Shown: positions 35,657 to 50,842, numbered from the stretch's first letter. The stretch is 64,000 nt of DNA from Oscarella lobularis (GCF_947507565.1 NC_089177.1:1920648-1984647), one strand, 5' to 3'. Numbers and translations: made by a program. The notes: a model not told the origin generated them from the sequence alone.

Positions 35657-38600
35657 TTAAAATACTTCACTAGTTACGTTTCGAACACCCTCGGCGTTCT
35701 CCAAAGCCGCTCTAGCTTCTTCCTGGCTATAGAAGAAAGCAGGAACCCGACACGAAAAATCAGGATATCGCGAACGAATGTAGTCTGTGTCGTCCAAATT
35801 CGTCGCGTAATTATTCAGCCGAATTGCTGCTAATGAAGGTAGGTAATTTGTTGCATGAAGAAACAGATGCAAGTTGTGCTTTTTCATTCGTTCGCTGTCC
35901 AATCCTTTCTTGAAGAGCAATATGCCCTTAAGTGCCTTTTCGGCGCACTCATGAGAGAGGAAGCAGACGAGTGCAAAGTTCGGCGTTACTATGCTGCCGA
36001 CTTGCCTTTGGTAGTGTTCCTGAGCAGCTAGCAGGTCAGCCTTAGCTTGATCAAAGAACATGCTGCCTAACTCGGGATCCCTACTGAGTTGTGGAGGTGA
36101 AGGAGGATCACGGAAAAACGAAAAATGAGGAGCAGATGATCCACCGGTTCCTCTTGAGCGAGAACGAGAGCGATGGCTTCTTGCATAATTATCCCAACGG
36201 TCGTAGTGAAAACCCCAATTTGTGGACGATCTACCAAACGAGCCAGACCACCCAGACTCTTCCGTACCGTTCGGCCCTTCCTCGATCCGCGCATGCAAAT
36301 ATTTGAAAACATCTTCTGCATCGGGATCATCACATTTATCAGGATGCCATTTCAAGTAGAGACGCTTAATCGCTCTTCTTCTGTCGTCTTCGGAAGAAAG
36401 CTTCCATATATCGGACACAAGTCGACGCACCTCGGAAAATTTCTCTTCCAAAGACAGCGTTCGTCGAATGCCCGTGATGCCTTCGGTGACTGGGTCTTCT
36501 TTCAAAACCAATTCAACACAATCGCTCGGCTTGGTAGGACGATTACTCATAAATTTATACATCCTTAGACTGTCAGCCTCAATTGGTTCTTCTTTGCCGA
36601 TGTCAATCATGTACTTGGGTCTGTGAAGCAAATCCTCTTGAATGGCATCGCCATCAATATGCTCGTACACTTTGTTTACAATTTTGGCATAGATGTAGTT
36701 ATCATCGCAATCCTCGTCGTCACCAATTTCATAGGCAATCCATTCGTCAACTTCAAACTTGAAATTATAATCTTGATCAATTCTTTCTCGGTGACAAGCA
36801 TGAACTGCCTTTCCACACGCTGCCCTGCCGTAGATAGGCTTGCTCGGAAAGCGAATGCCCACAGCTGCTGTGACAAATTTGATATTAAACTCTTGCTCCA
36901 AGTAGGACGGTATTTCGTCGGGACTTTCTAGACTAAGAATATTGACAACCACGCTTTGTTCAATACGGCATTTCAAAAACTTGATAATCTCCTTAACAAC
37001 TTTGACACGGTTAGGGCTTCGATGATCCGTCCACTTATCCAATACAGATTCTGATAAAATCAGCGTAGGTTTCCCGGCTTGGTAAAATTCGTCCAAGAAT
37101 ACAGTTCCGTCTTCCGCTTCACCAACTTCAGTCTGGCTTTCAAAGATAACAACAGATGTAAAAAAAGATTTCAGACATTTTACGCAAAAGTTTTCAGCTA
37201 GCGCTTTAAATCTCGCCATGACAATTTGAGTAACCTCGGTCCTATGCTCGTGAACATGTATACTTCTGATTCCATTGATAAAATGCTCCGATGTCAAGAA
37301 GAATTCTAGGTCTTCGGCCAATTCAATGTGCTTGCCACTTGAAGACTCGACGATAGTCTCTCTTTTAATTTTCATTCCCAACAACGATGACAGCAACCGA
37401 GGTCGAAGCTTTTCTGGAAGTAAGTCTACCGTGTCTTCGTGGATAGGAAGCAGCTGACATTTATTTAGATCAATAAGAAAGGAGTATGGCAGTTGGTCTG
37501 TAAGATTCTGGTGCCTGACGCTATCCAAAAATACAAGATTTTGAGAAGGCTCCAATTTGTTGTTCTGGTTCAAAAGGTACAACGGCTCCAAAACAGTACA
37601 CAATGAGTTGGCGCTAGTCGGATCGTCGCTACGTTTCTGACAATGTTTCAAGAGTAATGTAAACAACAGTTTAGTGGCCTGCACAGCCTTCTCCAGGTCA
37701 TTGGGATTAAGTTCATTTTCTTTGTTTCGTAGAAAGATTTTTTCCAACACGCGAGCATAGTGAAAAGGTTTTGCTTCCGTATCTGTTCCAAAACGGCGAA
37801 GCAAATTGCTAAAACGAGCATAGCAGTCTTGTAATTCAAAGAAGTACGGAGAAATTTCAGTTGCTCTTCGAGCGATTTGGATTGGAGAAACAAAGACGCC
37901 AGCTGCTGGGATGAAAACAAACTTCAAATCGTGCAACGATTTAATAGCGAATTTGCTGTCTGGATCAGCGCCGGCTTTCGTTAGCATGTCAGACTTTCTC
38001 AGATCCACTATGTGGCTAACTTCAAATTCGCTGCAAGAAAATCTAAGACTCTTTTGCAAAAATTCAAAAGTTTGAAGTGTCACTTCTGTCATTTCCTTAA
38101 CATACTTGAGCTTGTGCTGTTTCTCCGGCTCTAGAACGCCCAAGGCTGCACTCTTTGAGTAACGCTCGATGTTGAAAATAACGTCTTTTATCGAAGGTAT
38201 TTCCGATATTTTCAGCCATTTTCGCTTTTTCTCTGACAAACGAACAAGTTCTTCCCACTTCGGCATCAAGAACCGTGAGGTCCAGCAGAGGCGTTCATTG
38301 ACTTTAGTAGACGCAACAGACTTTTCGAAGCTCGTAGCCCAACTACTCTCAAAATAGGGTCTTGAGAGAGCAGATAATTCGTCTCTGATTTCTTCTGCTG
38401 GTAACCAAGCTGAGATAGCTAGTTTCTCCCAAACCACCTGAGGATATTGTCGAAATTCCACAAGATGGAGAAACAAGCATCTCGATTTCTCCGCCCAAAA
38501 AGAAAACTCTTCCGTTTTTCCTAATTTCCGTCCTTCTCTGGAAAGTGTCGAAGCAAGCTCTAAAAGTTTTTTATCAGTTGCCCGTACTTGAAGACCCAAC

Positions 38601-41600
38601 GTTTCTAAGAAATTCAGCCAACGTAAATCAGAAATTCGTTCTTTCTTGGCAGCATTGCCGTCTTTATCGATTACTTTGGGAGGAAAAGGTGGAAAATACT
38701 TCTGATCAAGCATCAGAGTAAACAGACGTGTGTGGGGGCTGTAAAAACAGGAGACGCAAAGTAAACGCCCATCCTGAAGAAAGCAAGGAGTGACTTCGAG
38801 TCTTTCTCGTACTTTAGATTCCTCCCAGTGACAATAATAAGAACGAGAGCAACATTCCAAATAAAGCAGATGTTCTATGCGATCATCGTCAGTTAAACGA
38901 TGAAATAACTTCAGAATGTACTGCAGATACACGTCTTGCCACAACGCATTATTAAGGTTTAAGCAACTGTAGAGATCCTTCAACTCTTCTTTTCTCTTTA
39001 GAAATACTGTATTCTTAGTAGCGGACATCCATATTTGCCAGCCATGATTTGGTATATCATAAGGTACGCAAAGCGCTGTCACAGACTCGATTCTCACAAA
39101 AAAACCAGACACAGTTTCGAAAAGTGGCAAACGTTTCAGATGGTGGACTTCGAAGGACGGAGAGCCTTTTGAGTCACAATGAGAATTAAAGTATTTGAGG
39201 ATATGCATCGCCGAACAAGCGCCAATCCCTTGAACGCCCAAGACATTAAAATGATAATCAAGAGCTTTGACGATAGAGTCAGGTTCAGAAATTTTGCACG
39301 GACGACTCTTGGAAGCCGAGTTGACAAGACTATTTCTCGCAAAACTGACAAGTTCAGTACCCAGCAACGGTATACCTAACTGTATGAGAACTTTCTCAGA
39401 AATGGCGAGCTCTGCAGTATCTCCAACGTTCAGAATCGAATATCCAAGCTGAATAGGAACCCGCAAAACATCGCTTCCACTAGTTGCAGGAAGTAGAGGC
39501 CAATCTTTAAAATGGTTGATGGCTTCCAAAAATGATTTCTCGTCAGCAATCTCTGAACCTTCCGTCACGAGATACTCCCAAAAGGTGCGAATCCACTTAT
39601 CGTCTGGACCGTGATACTGATCAGTTACTTTATCAAGGGTTTTGCTAAAATTCGAAAAATCAAATAGCGTTGTTTGCCTGAGACGAGAAGAAAGTTCCTG
39701 AGGAGATAGACTCCTTACAGCATCCGACTCGAAATTGTACTCTCGAAAAGCAGATATGCGGATTGTCTGATGCAGAAACAATTCGCGCCTTTGCGGCATA
39801 AGGTTCAAAAAAGCGGACGAGTAAACATAATCATTACTTGAAAAAATTTTGAGATTTTCATCGGCAGTTACTAGAAGAGGAAGACCTTCAAGCTTCTCCA
39901 CGGAAAGAGCCTTTTCGTTGCCATACTCGTCAAACAAAAACTTCAACAGAAAATCAACGTATTCAGTTTTCTTAAACACCGTTGCTTCTATTTTCCCGAG
40001 TGACAGTTTGCAAGAAGGATTTTGATCGTATTTACAAAGAAAGTCATATACCGTGGATCGACTCGTCGCTTCAAGTCCACATTTCCCAACCTCTTGCAAG
40101 GCACGATAGATGTGCCCGGAAGTCGCAACGACTGGAAATCCAGCTAACAGAAGTAGCGACTTTAGAACAAAGGCACTACCACGCACGCTTGTGAATCCAT
40201 CAACCACGTGATGATCAAAGTACAGCGCTGGGCTACCAGCGTGTACATCATAGGTGTCTGTCTCCCCAAGTTCCTCAAGTGAAAGCCACACATGTGACGC
40301 TGTACCAGGAAAGTATTTTTCAATTTCTTTGACCATTTCAAGTCCTCTGGGTTTTGCACTAAATGGCGTGTGTGCATCCACATCAGTTGATAGAGGTCTG
40401 ACCTGATCAGACGGCAACGGTCTATTAACCAAAGCAAGAATCGGAGCCTTCGTTTTGACAAGACATCTGTACAGCTGCTGGGTCAATCGATCCCAGTACA
40501 ACCCTTTGCTTGAGTATATTGGAAAAAGAGAATGAAACCAGTCAAGTTTTTTTTCAAATCGTTTCAGAACAGCTTGCAAATCACCGCTTGTGTCTTCTTT
40601 GCTAGTTTCACATTTAACGTATTTCTTTGCTTCTTGAAGAAAAGCCGCGTACGCGGGAGCAATAGTTAGGTCGATAAGACTTTCATTCCATATCTGCCTC
40701 TGGTTAAATTTGTCTTCGTCTCTAAAGATATTGCGACGAGCGGAATCTAGTGCAAAATGTCCGTTCACGTGCACAGGGATAGGAATCGATCTCGGGAGAG
40801 GAAGAAAGCAATAAGCTTTTCCGCTTCGCAGAGTTTCGCCTAAAAGAGCAGCGATGCCGCCGCGTGGCAGAAGACAAAGGTCGCTCACATCTGAAAAATT
40901 CTCCGTAGACTGCTTTCCAATGCACTGGTGAACAAGCCATTTCTTTTGTTCCTTGTCTTTGGGGCACCCTTCGCCTTTCTTCACATTTAGAGACATTTCA
41001 TAAGTTACATGAAACATGCTCTGAATTTCGCTTGTTTTCACTCTCTTTAACTCAGCCATTTTATTAAACATTTTTCTTCTTTTTTGCACTGCAGATGGTT
41101 CCAAGCTCGATTCAGCAAAGAACAACTCTTTACGTTGTCCATTCGCTTCAATAACGGACAGCTTTATCGAAGTGACAGAATTAAGAAATAGCAAAAGATG
41201 AGAAGCGCTTTCTGCAAATTCTGTCAGGAGTTTGCTAATGCTGTTGCTTGTTACTACCTTTTTAGAAATTTTGGAACGAACAGCACAGAGTTCATTTCTT
41301 AAAGGAAATCGAAAAACAGTACCACCAGAAAGAGATACGCCGTCAAACGCCGTGTAAAACGTTGCATTCACGTCAGGAAATTTGCGCCAAAATTTTTCCG
41401 AAATGTCATACAGCCGACCGGGTCTCTTATCAGTAGCCTTCGGTATAAACCGGCAGTGAGGATCAAGAACACAGAAAACTTTATCGTCGGAAATAAACGA
41501 AGGGCAGTCGGTTAGATGGTAAACCGAATTAAACCCAATACCATACTGCCCAGTCTTAGAAGGATCCGATCGCTTGCTGCCTTCTCCAATGTTCTGAATT

Positions 41601-44600
41601 CCTTTTAGGTCTGACTTTGAGAAAGGACGATCATTATAGGCCAAAAGAGCAGGCCCTTGCAACTCTTTCCAATTATTGCTAAACACTGTCTCAGTTCGAT
41701 GACTGCGCTTGTCTAATACAAGATGGAGGGTCGATGCCTGTGCATCATCCGCATTCTGCACAAGTTCCTTGAGAATTTGCACTCCCCAAGGATAGGCATC
41801 TATAATGTTCTCCAAACGAAGAGTTAACGGCTCGTGCTGACCGAACTCCCGACCAGGAAATTCCTCTGAATGATCGTCGAGAAATCTTGTCCTGACAAGT
41901 TCTACCCCCAATTCAACTAGCACTGTTCCGGTGAGAGTATAATTTTCGTGAACGTAGATTGTCTTTTCTTCATCCTCTGGGTCTCGATTCCACAAAACAT
42001 CGGCGTACGTCAACTGCGAAGCAGGAAGCAGGCGTAGATCTTCTGAAATAAGAGGCACTTCTCCCTCGCCTCTTTGCTTTTTTCGCCATTCTTTATCCTC
42101 TACAAAAGCTAATCTTTGCAGAAAAGAGAATGCAATCCGTGTTTCCTTGGTAGTCAACTGCTGCCCTTTTTTGTCCATTTTCATTTCAGTCAGAGCCCAT
42201 AAGAAATCGACTTTAGTAAATTTCCCGCGAACACCACATTTGAGCAATAATTCGCGAACGTCATAAAGATCAGATGGGACAGGATAGAGATACAGTGACA
42301 ATCCTTCGCCACTCCAATTGAAGGACAGTTGTGACGGCATGACAAGGATGTTCCCTACTAAAACCCATCGGTGTCGCTCGAAAGCTGCAAAATCTATAAT
42401 GTCTCCTTCTTCTATGCGTTTGTCCATTTCTCTGTAAATAGCATACACAAGCTTCTTCAGACTACGCGATACTTCGGCTGTTTTAGCAACGCAGTTGAGA
42501 GCAACTTTCAGCTGCCGTAGTATCAAAGGAAAAGGAGGGCGATTTATCCCCAAAAGAGGCAAAACCGACGCACACCGACTCTTCAAGTCTCTGTATGATA
42601 ACGACAAAATAATTCCCTGCGAACCAGCAAGCTGCAGCGACTCTTCGTAGAAAACGGATTTGGCAGACGCAGCGACGAGGTTGGAGGATAGATTATGACT
42701 TGCATACCAGAACGAGAGAGGATACTCTTTCGGGCGGTTAAGTACCGGCAAAAACGCAATAGACCGGATCTCTGCAGTTTTTTCAGGACTGCAAAGTATT
42801 CGTCTCTCACAAGCCAGATTTTCCATGAGTGCTGTGATAGCCTTAACACGCTGTAAAACGTTTTTGCTGTCAGTCAAGTGCTGCACGCTCTTCATCCTTT
42901 CTGTAACGTCCTGCCAGTCTAAAGACTGGCTCGTCTTCATTCCAAGTTGCTCTAAAATATGAAGAGTCGTGTAATTCTGGTACCTTTCTTGAAAAGGAAA
43001 TCGGCTGTCCTCGACACTAAACAAATCCGCAGCAAGACCTTCTTGCTTAATTAGCAAAGAAGGACGCCGGAAAATAGTCCCTTCTGGTGAACAAGGAACG
43101 AAATCTAATTTTTTCAAGATGGAACGCAAATTCGGATTAGTGCAAGCCAAATTTAATATTCCGTGGATTAGTTCGTCTCTTCGTGATGGCGTCAACGAAG
43201 TCAACGAACGTAAGAGAAATTTTTCAGCAAATCGCTTAACACATAGCGTTCTTTCGCTCAAGTAAGTCGCATTGGCGTCTCGAAGTCCTTTAACGACATG
43301 AGAGCATTCAGCAGGAATTTTCACATAATTAGAACAAATGCTTTCCGTTAGTTCCTCTGCGTGAGGAAGTGATGCCACGTCGTCAGACAGCAACAGAGCG
43401 TCCATAAGAGAAATCCACTTTGTGCGAGTCACGTGCATCAGATATGGCTTCCGCTCAACTACCGCTTTGTAAAAATTTGAAGCGAGTTCTCCCCACATCT
43501 GCAAAGGCGACTGAACGCAAGGCCACAAACGGTAATAATTCTCCACCTCAAAACCCTGCTCAAGTAATGACGTTACAACTTTAAACATGGTCAGCGTCGC
43601 CTCCAAAACCGCATCCTTGATAAGCACGTGATTCCACTGAGCATCTGAGTCTTTTCTGGTGGCATCGTCTGACAAAGTTGATTCCGTGTCGTACCACCAC
43701 AAACCTCGTCGGTTAGAAAGAACAGAAAAAAATCCGTTAACATGAAACGGTAGCCCAGAGTCAACCGAAAGCGGTAGAAAGCAAAAGACTTCTCCCTTAA
43801 TAGGAATGGGAATTTTCATCCCGTCTGAAGACAATTTAGACGCAACTCCTGCAAAAGGCAAAAGACCCAACTTTTTTCCAATCGGTGATTTAGCCAACTT
43901 CAGGCACTGGTTCTGACCCACGGCCGAACAGACAAGCCAACGTTCGCTTTCATTGATTTCACGCTTCACGTCGGTGAAACTTACCGAGACAATACACGAG
44001 GACGAACACGAGGACGGCACTCTTCCTCGCGTAATTAAATGAGAACAAGCTTCCAATAGATTCGACTGACCAAATGTCGGTAATGACATTCCCTCTTCTT
44101 TAGCCTTCACTTCAAACACGAGCTTTTTCTCGTTCGGTGAAGACGAGTCCTTTTTAAGAATGTAGACTTTGACTTGACGTACGTGATTAAGAAAGAGCAT
44201 AATTTTAACGGCAACTTGTCTCAGGGCGTTCAGAGCCTCGGCAATGTTCCGCTCGCCGTACGGTTCGCTTTTGATTTCACTCACTGCAGCCTGATGTTTG
44301 GTACGCAACGGCAATCGAAAGAGGGTGCCGTCGAACGGTTTCCTGTCTTTTACACTGCATCCGAACATACCCTCGTACGGCTGGAACTGATCTGGAAAGC
44401 GTTTAGCAATAGGAATATCAACGAAATCCATTTTTACGCCTGGCTTCGATTTATCTCGAATGTGGTTGCCAAGATGATGACCATGCGGGTCGAATATGAC
44501 GACAAAATTGCGACTCACAAAGCTTGGAACGTCCGTCAAATGATAGACTGATGTAAAGCCCAGTCCAAATCGACCGATTTTATTTAGGTCCGCTTCTTTC

Positions 44601-47600
44601 GTCCGACCCGCCAACTTAGCTATGTTTGCAAAGTCTGCGTCGGTGAATGTCGCGTTGTTGTATGCCCACAAGGAAGGTCCCTGACAAAGTTTCATATCAG
44701 GAGAGAGAAGAGAGGATGTCTTTCCGTCGCGCCAATCTATTAACAGTGACACCTCCGTCGCTCCGGCATCGTCCGCATTTTGAATAAGTTCTTTAAAAAT
44801 ACCAGCGTCGTCTTTATATTCTCTTAGAATATTGCTGAGTCTGAGAGTCAGCGATTCGTGAGGTCCGAGCTGCTCAAATTCGACAGGTTCCGACGGAGCC
44901 AAACGATTTGAAAGAGACGGGACACCCAACTTGTATGCGGTGTCATGAGTTATTTTTCTGTGAATGACTTTGTGCTCCCTAGCGGTGCTATTCTCGCTAG
45001 ATCGAAGCCATTCAGCATCACAATACATGAGTTCCGAGCAGGGCTGCAAATCTAGCTTCAACAGATTATCCACAGGAACGAGAATCTGTTCACGAAGATG
45101 GCGAGGAAGCACCGAATCGCCTTCCGTTACCCAGTTCAGAATTTGAACTGCCAGATCCAAGTCAAGAGAAAAGTTCACCCTGCCTTCACTGAACCCAAAG
45201 CTATAAGCATCTCTCATTTCTTTGAGGACACTAAGCACGTCTGACTGATTGAATTCCGGCTTGATTCCTAAGGCTGACGGCAAGTCAGGTAAAGCCAAAT
45301 GAGGAAGCTGTTTGTGGTCGACTTTAAACAGCCACGGCTCCAGTGAGCCACGAAAGAGGCATGACTGAGCTAGCCGCTGACGCTTAACAAAGCCCAAAGT
45401 GTCATTGATCCACACAAAGGGAGCATTTCCGAATCGTTTAGTTATTTCTTGTTTGAGTGATGGAAAGTCCCAGTACAGAGAAGCAAAGCTAGACAGTAAG
45501 TCAAAAAAAATTTCCATCATGTCACTAAATTTCTGGCAGCAAGAACTCTGGTTACTACGATAGCAATCAATCGCCATTTCCCAGTGAGTAACGACGTCGT
45601 TTATAGTTGGCAATCGAAATCCTAGCATGGGAAATAAATCTCTGGTAGATACAGTGCCACCTTTTATTATCTGAGCACTGCTTCCAACAAGGCATGACAG
45701 CTTTTCGAGTGACACAGCCATGACGTCAAAGGTGCAAACAACACTTGTTGGAATCGAAGTGATTGAGCGAGCTTTCCACGGCATAATAAAAGAAGGATAG
45801 CTATCTGGAGCTTTGTACTCTATTGGACACCAAGCTAGGCGTTTTAATTCTGCCTGAGCAGTGGACCAAGACTGCGCACCTCTTCTCAAGACCCGCTCAC
45901 GCAGCAAGCTTCTTGCCCATTCATAAGAAGATAGCAGTTGAAGCAGTGCCGCGCCTTTCGCCAACCTTCCCTTCGATGCCTCTTTCGAGGCCTCCTCAGC
46001 GATATCAACTAGCTCACCAGCAGTAATCGAACTCAGTTCACGAAAAGATACGACGGAAGCAAGGAGTCTTCCGTACCTTGTATCTGCTTTAAAAATTTCG
46101 TCCGGAAATAATGGCTTTCCCGCGAACAGTTTCAAAAGCAAATTAAGCGGCTTAAATAAATGACAGGGTTTCTTCACAGTTCCATCGGAAACCGGCACAA
46201 ATGCCAAATTTGCCATTAGCTTTTTTGTGTAAGACTCAAGTAGATGGCTGTTATCAAGTAGGTAAGTTATTATGACCGTTTTATCTTCGATTGAATAACT
46301 TTGGAAATCGGGAAACACAACAGTCTGCAGCAGTTTCGAAAACGAAAATCGTGTAATACGTGACTCTGAAACGTACTGAAGAACGGTAGATTCTTCGTGA
46401 GACGGATACGCTAGCAGATCGGACACAATAGGAAGATCGTGTTGAAGCTCCTGAGGAACAAATCGATTGCATCTGTTCAGGCTGACACGGATGTTTGACC
46501 CGTAAAGACAGAATAAAGGTAAGTGATACAACGCCTTCATCTGCAAATGGGTTCTAGGCAGATCACTGCCAATTACTTGACAAAGAAGAGACAGCATCTT
46601 TAGGCTTTCATCATTTGACCAGTTGCAAAACGCTGTCTTCACTGGCAGCTGTGAAACGCACGTCAAAACCTTCATAGGAGTCCAAACAAACTCAGTTATA
46701 TCAGCATTTGAGATAATGTAGTCGGGACAGTTATTAAGTACAATGCATCCCGCTTTTGTTAACCCAGAAGCCAAAGATGGCGCCAAAGAAACATACGGCG
46801 CAGACTTGTGGTAAACGAAAATGAGGTTTTTCTGGTAGACGAGCTTAGCCATTCTTGTGCAGCTGCTGTAGGGCAGAATTGTGCAACCGACCATCTTTTT
46901 CATGTAGCTGCGGTGGTTCTTCAGCCATCCCCAAACCTTTTCCACCCATTCTTTGCTAGGCTGACCATGCTTTCCGGGACTCCAGTTAACAGTAGCCTGT
47001 GATTCGTGAAACCACGAACGTTCTACTACCGTTCGTAGCAAGCTAGGTACATGCTCAGGCTGGAGATGCTTTAGGAGTAATGTACTGCAACAATTTTTCG
47101 ATTTAAGCATTTTCAACAGTTTCGGACCAATGGTCATGTCAAGAAACTTGCTTTCCAATCCAGGAAACAGAGAAGAAGGACAGTCAGCATCTGGAATATA
47201 TATGCACTCTTGATTCCAGTAGAAGCCGACTTGAAACTCAGAAAATGACTTATCTTCAAGCGGCAAAAGACATAAACCGGCCATTTCTCTGTATGCCTCG
47301 TCTTCCAAAGCAAAACACAAAAGGCTCAGTTTCTCGTCTCGGCTCAGACTCAGGTAATGCACACTTTCCTTTAACGCAGATCGTACAAACCTGGAGTCAA
47401 ATCTCTTATAAGGAGCTGAGACGAATTTTAAACCTGCAACTACGTTTTCAGGAGCCAAAACTACTGACTTTTCAATAGCAATCATTTCTTTCACAGCCGT
47501 CACCTCATCTTGGCTGCAATGCAGAGAAGGGCTTATAATCGCATCGGAGAGACAAACCCACTTGCCCCCTTGAGCGTCTGTCCAGAGAACGTTGCAACGG

Positions 47601-49242
47601 AGCAACGAAAAAAGCAACCTTGAAAGCACGTTCTTTTTCCAGTGAAATTTTACACTGTCCGGCTCAGGCCAAGCTTGGTATACGCTACGCGGTTCGAACT
47701 GACGAGAGACAGCTTCGGTAATCAAGAGAAGGTAAGCAGGAACAACGAGATGCTCAAGCAGCAAGTAGTTCCATTTGGCTTTCGTATCAGACTTTCTGTC
47801 CTCAGCTGGCCACTTCAGACTTCGCCTGTTATTGGCTACGCTAAATGATCCGTGAACATGAACAGGTAATCCAGTGTTGCTGTCATCATCGTCACTGGGA
47901 GGAAGAGGCAGAAAGCAAAATACTCGACCCAAGTTAGTAGCTTGCTCTGTCAACGGTTCTAGCGGAAGAGCCAGTCCCACCCACGGTAGCTGCTTCAGTT
48001 CAGCGGCAATTTCTGCAACTTGATCATTATTATGAGAGACGTAGTGCACAACAAACCACTGTTGCGTTACCGGAGCCAGTCCACGGCCACAGCAAGTCAC
48101 ACCCGCTTCAAAGGTCTTTTGCACGACGGCTATGCCTTGTATAAGACCATTTTCGATGCTCTTTCTGGCTTCAAAGACGCCTTGCTTTGTTGCGTCGTTG
48201 ATCACGACGCTGAATATTTCTTCGGGATCTTTGGCTGCAGGCGTCCACTCTAAAATCTTGATGGATGCAACCGATTTTAGAAACAGCGGAACAAGATGTG
48301 CGTCCGCTTTGAAAGACTCGAATAGCTCGCGAATGGTTATCGGAGAGTGACAGCTCTTGCTCAGATCAGACGATTGGCCATCAGTGCGCAGAGGAAAGCG
48401 GAAGAGTGTGCCATTGTAGAATTCATCTGACACACTGCAGTTGAGAACATTGAACGGAGCAAATTGATCCGGATAGGCATAGGCGTCTTTGAACTCGTAG
48501 CTTCGGCCACTCTTGCCCTCATACACATACTTTTCGTGAGGATCAAAAAATCCGATCGTGTCACCGCTAACCACGCTGGGTAGGTCTAGGGAAGAAGTAT
48601 AACTATTAGCCATAAGAATATTTACAGTACCCTACCAGTCAAGTGATAAACGGAATTGAAGCCTATTCCAAAGCGGCCCACTTTCATGGGATCTTTCTCT
48701 TTCACGCTCTGATAGGGCTTCTGAATTCCTTCCCAGTCTTTTTCATCAAAGACAGCGTTGTTCTGAGCGTAGAGTGCCGGTCCTTGGAATTGCTTCATCC
48801 TAGGGTTGAGCAGCGTCTCCTTGCCGTACGCATCTGGCCTTGCGTCGAGGAGAAACTGAACTTCTGTTGCACCAGCATCGTCAGCATTCTGAATGAGCTC
48901 CTGAATAAAGAAAGACGCATTTCTAACTCAAAGACAATAAACAAACGCGATTATTACTTTGAGGATTTGGCCTCCTTCGGGGTATCTCTCAAGGATATCC
49001 TTCAACAGCTTACTAAGAGGAGGCGTACTTTGGCCAAAAGAGCGCCCACTTTTGCTCGGCGATAACGAAGAAGACGCACCTAGCAATAGAGCGTTTGCTG
49101 CTGAAACCGAAAAGCAGTCCAGGTCGGCGTTCGAACAAAGGTGAAAGTGAAGATCGAAGCGTACAGTACGTGCCAGGAAACGGAACGGCTATTAGGCCTA
49201 CTACAGTGAACTCCTACCTTCGTGACGGCGCGGAGTGGCCAT
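35657..49242 (-). CDS. SACS: Sacsin-like giant ATPase/J-domain co-chaperone, paralogue A
   Basis: Giant protein-quality-control factor of the sacsin family, where GHKL ATPase repeats pair with a J domain that recruits HSP70. Minus-strand exons: 49218-49242, 48958-49079, 48636-48900, 35657-48585; 4446 residues, phases closing from ATG 49240-49242. Three sacsin repeats start with FGQSTPPL (~residue 20), [12 protein letters not shown] (~1374) and [11 protein letters not shown] (~2383), each followed by an ELIQNADDA or [12 protein letters not shown]-site motif and GRFGIGF-, GRFGLGF- or GQYGIGF-type glycine loops. The J-like domain keeps HPDK (36335-36346). An Arg/Ser-rich linker and a C-terminal HEPN domain (about 35690-36060) end the protein. 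Length and order match vertebrate sacsin, but no N-terminal ubiquitin-like domain is encoded: the first repeat begins within 25 residues. The 12.9 kb last exon holds 97% of the coding sequence. Confidence 0.94.
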
Positions 49243-50842
49243 AACCCGTAGAAAGTTGTCTCCCGATTCCACGAGGCGATTTGGTGACGATGATCACGAG
49301 TGGTCGAGTGCGCTGGTCATGTGTTCTCACACCACGTGACAGGAAGACGGAAAAGCTGGCGAACCTGGAAAACAATTCATGGTCTAGATATCGTTTCGTT
49401 TGTCTAAATAGATAACTGTCTGGTTTCATAACTTCGACTTCGCTTCGATTGCCTGTGCAGTACAGTTGGCTAGAGTACAGCAGTGAATAAATTTTTTTGG
49501 GGGGGAGTGACGAGAGCCACCCACAACAAACAGGAAAACACCCGTCGTTTGTATAAAATCAACGCTAGATCGTCTATGCTAGTACGTCTTCTGTGCAACG
49601 GTACATGAGAACCACAAGGCATCCCTGGACCCAGACAATAAGCACCAGGATGCCCCCAGACGGCTCCAGACAAATTAATCAAACGCGTGCTTCCATGTGG
49701 CAATGCAAGCATGCGCACAAAATCGTTGCATTGATTACAGAGAATACGTCTGCTGGACGCACTGGCAGATTGTAAAAGACATGACCCTTCCTGGTCATAC
49801 AGCTTTACATTATAATTACGTTTTAGCCTTAGAGTCAAACTAAAGTGCAACTGAACTGTCTTACTCAAGATCAAGTTCGTAACCCTGCACGAAAAGTGTC
49901 ATGATCTCAATTTACTACGGACAAGAAGAGTCAATCAAGTCTTTGCCAAATTACCGTTCTCGACGTCTTATGTAACAGGTCACGGTGAAAGTTTTTAGAG
50001 CTGTCGTACACGCCACAACGGCGCTTCTTATAATCTTATTCAATGTCCGTCTGTGCAGATATCGATAGCCGCCTACCTCAAGCAAAATGTAGCATCAACT
50101 CGTTCGTTCAGCCTGAATAGAGAGCCGTGTTCAGACCGACTGTTCTGAACGAAAGAGCGAGAAAAGCAACCAGGGAACAAAGAGGCGTTTTGCTAACTAA
50201 CGCGCGCTACTAGACCCTGGTCGCGTGGGTCGACACACGGATAATCGACATGGGTCGACATACGGTGTACTGTAGTGTGGCCTCTAACGTGTTTACCGCG
50301 CATAAAGATCATCCGCTTTAGATAGAGCACACCTTTGAAAACTCAGACTAGAAAGTAAAAAATTCAAAAATCTACAATCTATTTGTTACAGAATGCCTTT
50401 GCCTAACATGGCATTTTTGAGCAGAACAATCATTTCCTGATTACCGGCTACATCGAAAGGGAACTTTTCTGTTCATAAGCGCGCGCTAGTTTGGGATAAT
50501 AATTAGACCGAACGTTACAGGCGTTCCATAACGGGAATCGCATCTGCTACTCGGCGAATGCATAGAAGATAGATGAAAGTATTTTTTGAGCGTGTTTTAT
50601 TTTTTTGATATTTTAGACCCTGGTCTACACTGTACGGATATTGACTACTAACTACTGTAATAGTAAGACAGAACTACAAATACATGTAAACAAATACATC
50701 TAAACAAAAAAATTCCTACGATAAGAATAAAAACAAAAACAAAGTACAAACAATATCCAAACAATCATGCACGCGTGCTAATATATATTTTCCGGGCGAA
50801 TTAGAACAAAATTCAGTTTTACAAACACTTACACGCACGCAA
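49243..50842. other. Spacer between sacsin-like paralogues
   Basis: 1.6 kb with only chance open frames. Near 49243-49450 is the sacsin A upstream region. A 16 bp near-direct repeat around GGTCGAC occurs at 50225-50240 and 50250-50265, and tagaccctggtc occurs at 50211-50222 and 50614-50625. 50649-50842 is sacsin B 3' flank, strongly conserved with 35481-35656. Confidence 0.6.
50649..50842 (-). repeat. Duplicated sacsin 3' flank (partner 35481-35656)
   Basis: Long identical runs with the region after sacsin A, including catgcacgcgtgctaata and the stop-proximal cacttacacgcacgc. This marks the left edge of a tandem duplication of about 15.2 kb per unit and probably the 3' UTR of both genes. Confidence 0.75.

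Noticed and set aside
48586-48613. Methionine-led start of the sacsin A large frame
   Set aside because: These bases are intron; splicing at the ag before 48585 restores the sacsin [11 protein letters not shown] sequence with the upstream exon.
49470-49874. 134-codon minus-strand frame in the sacsin spacer
   Set aside because: Composition looks random, there is no domain, and it does not join in phase to any neighbouring exon.
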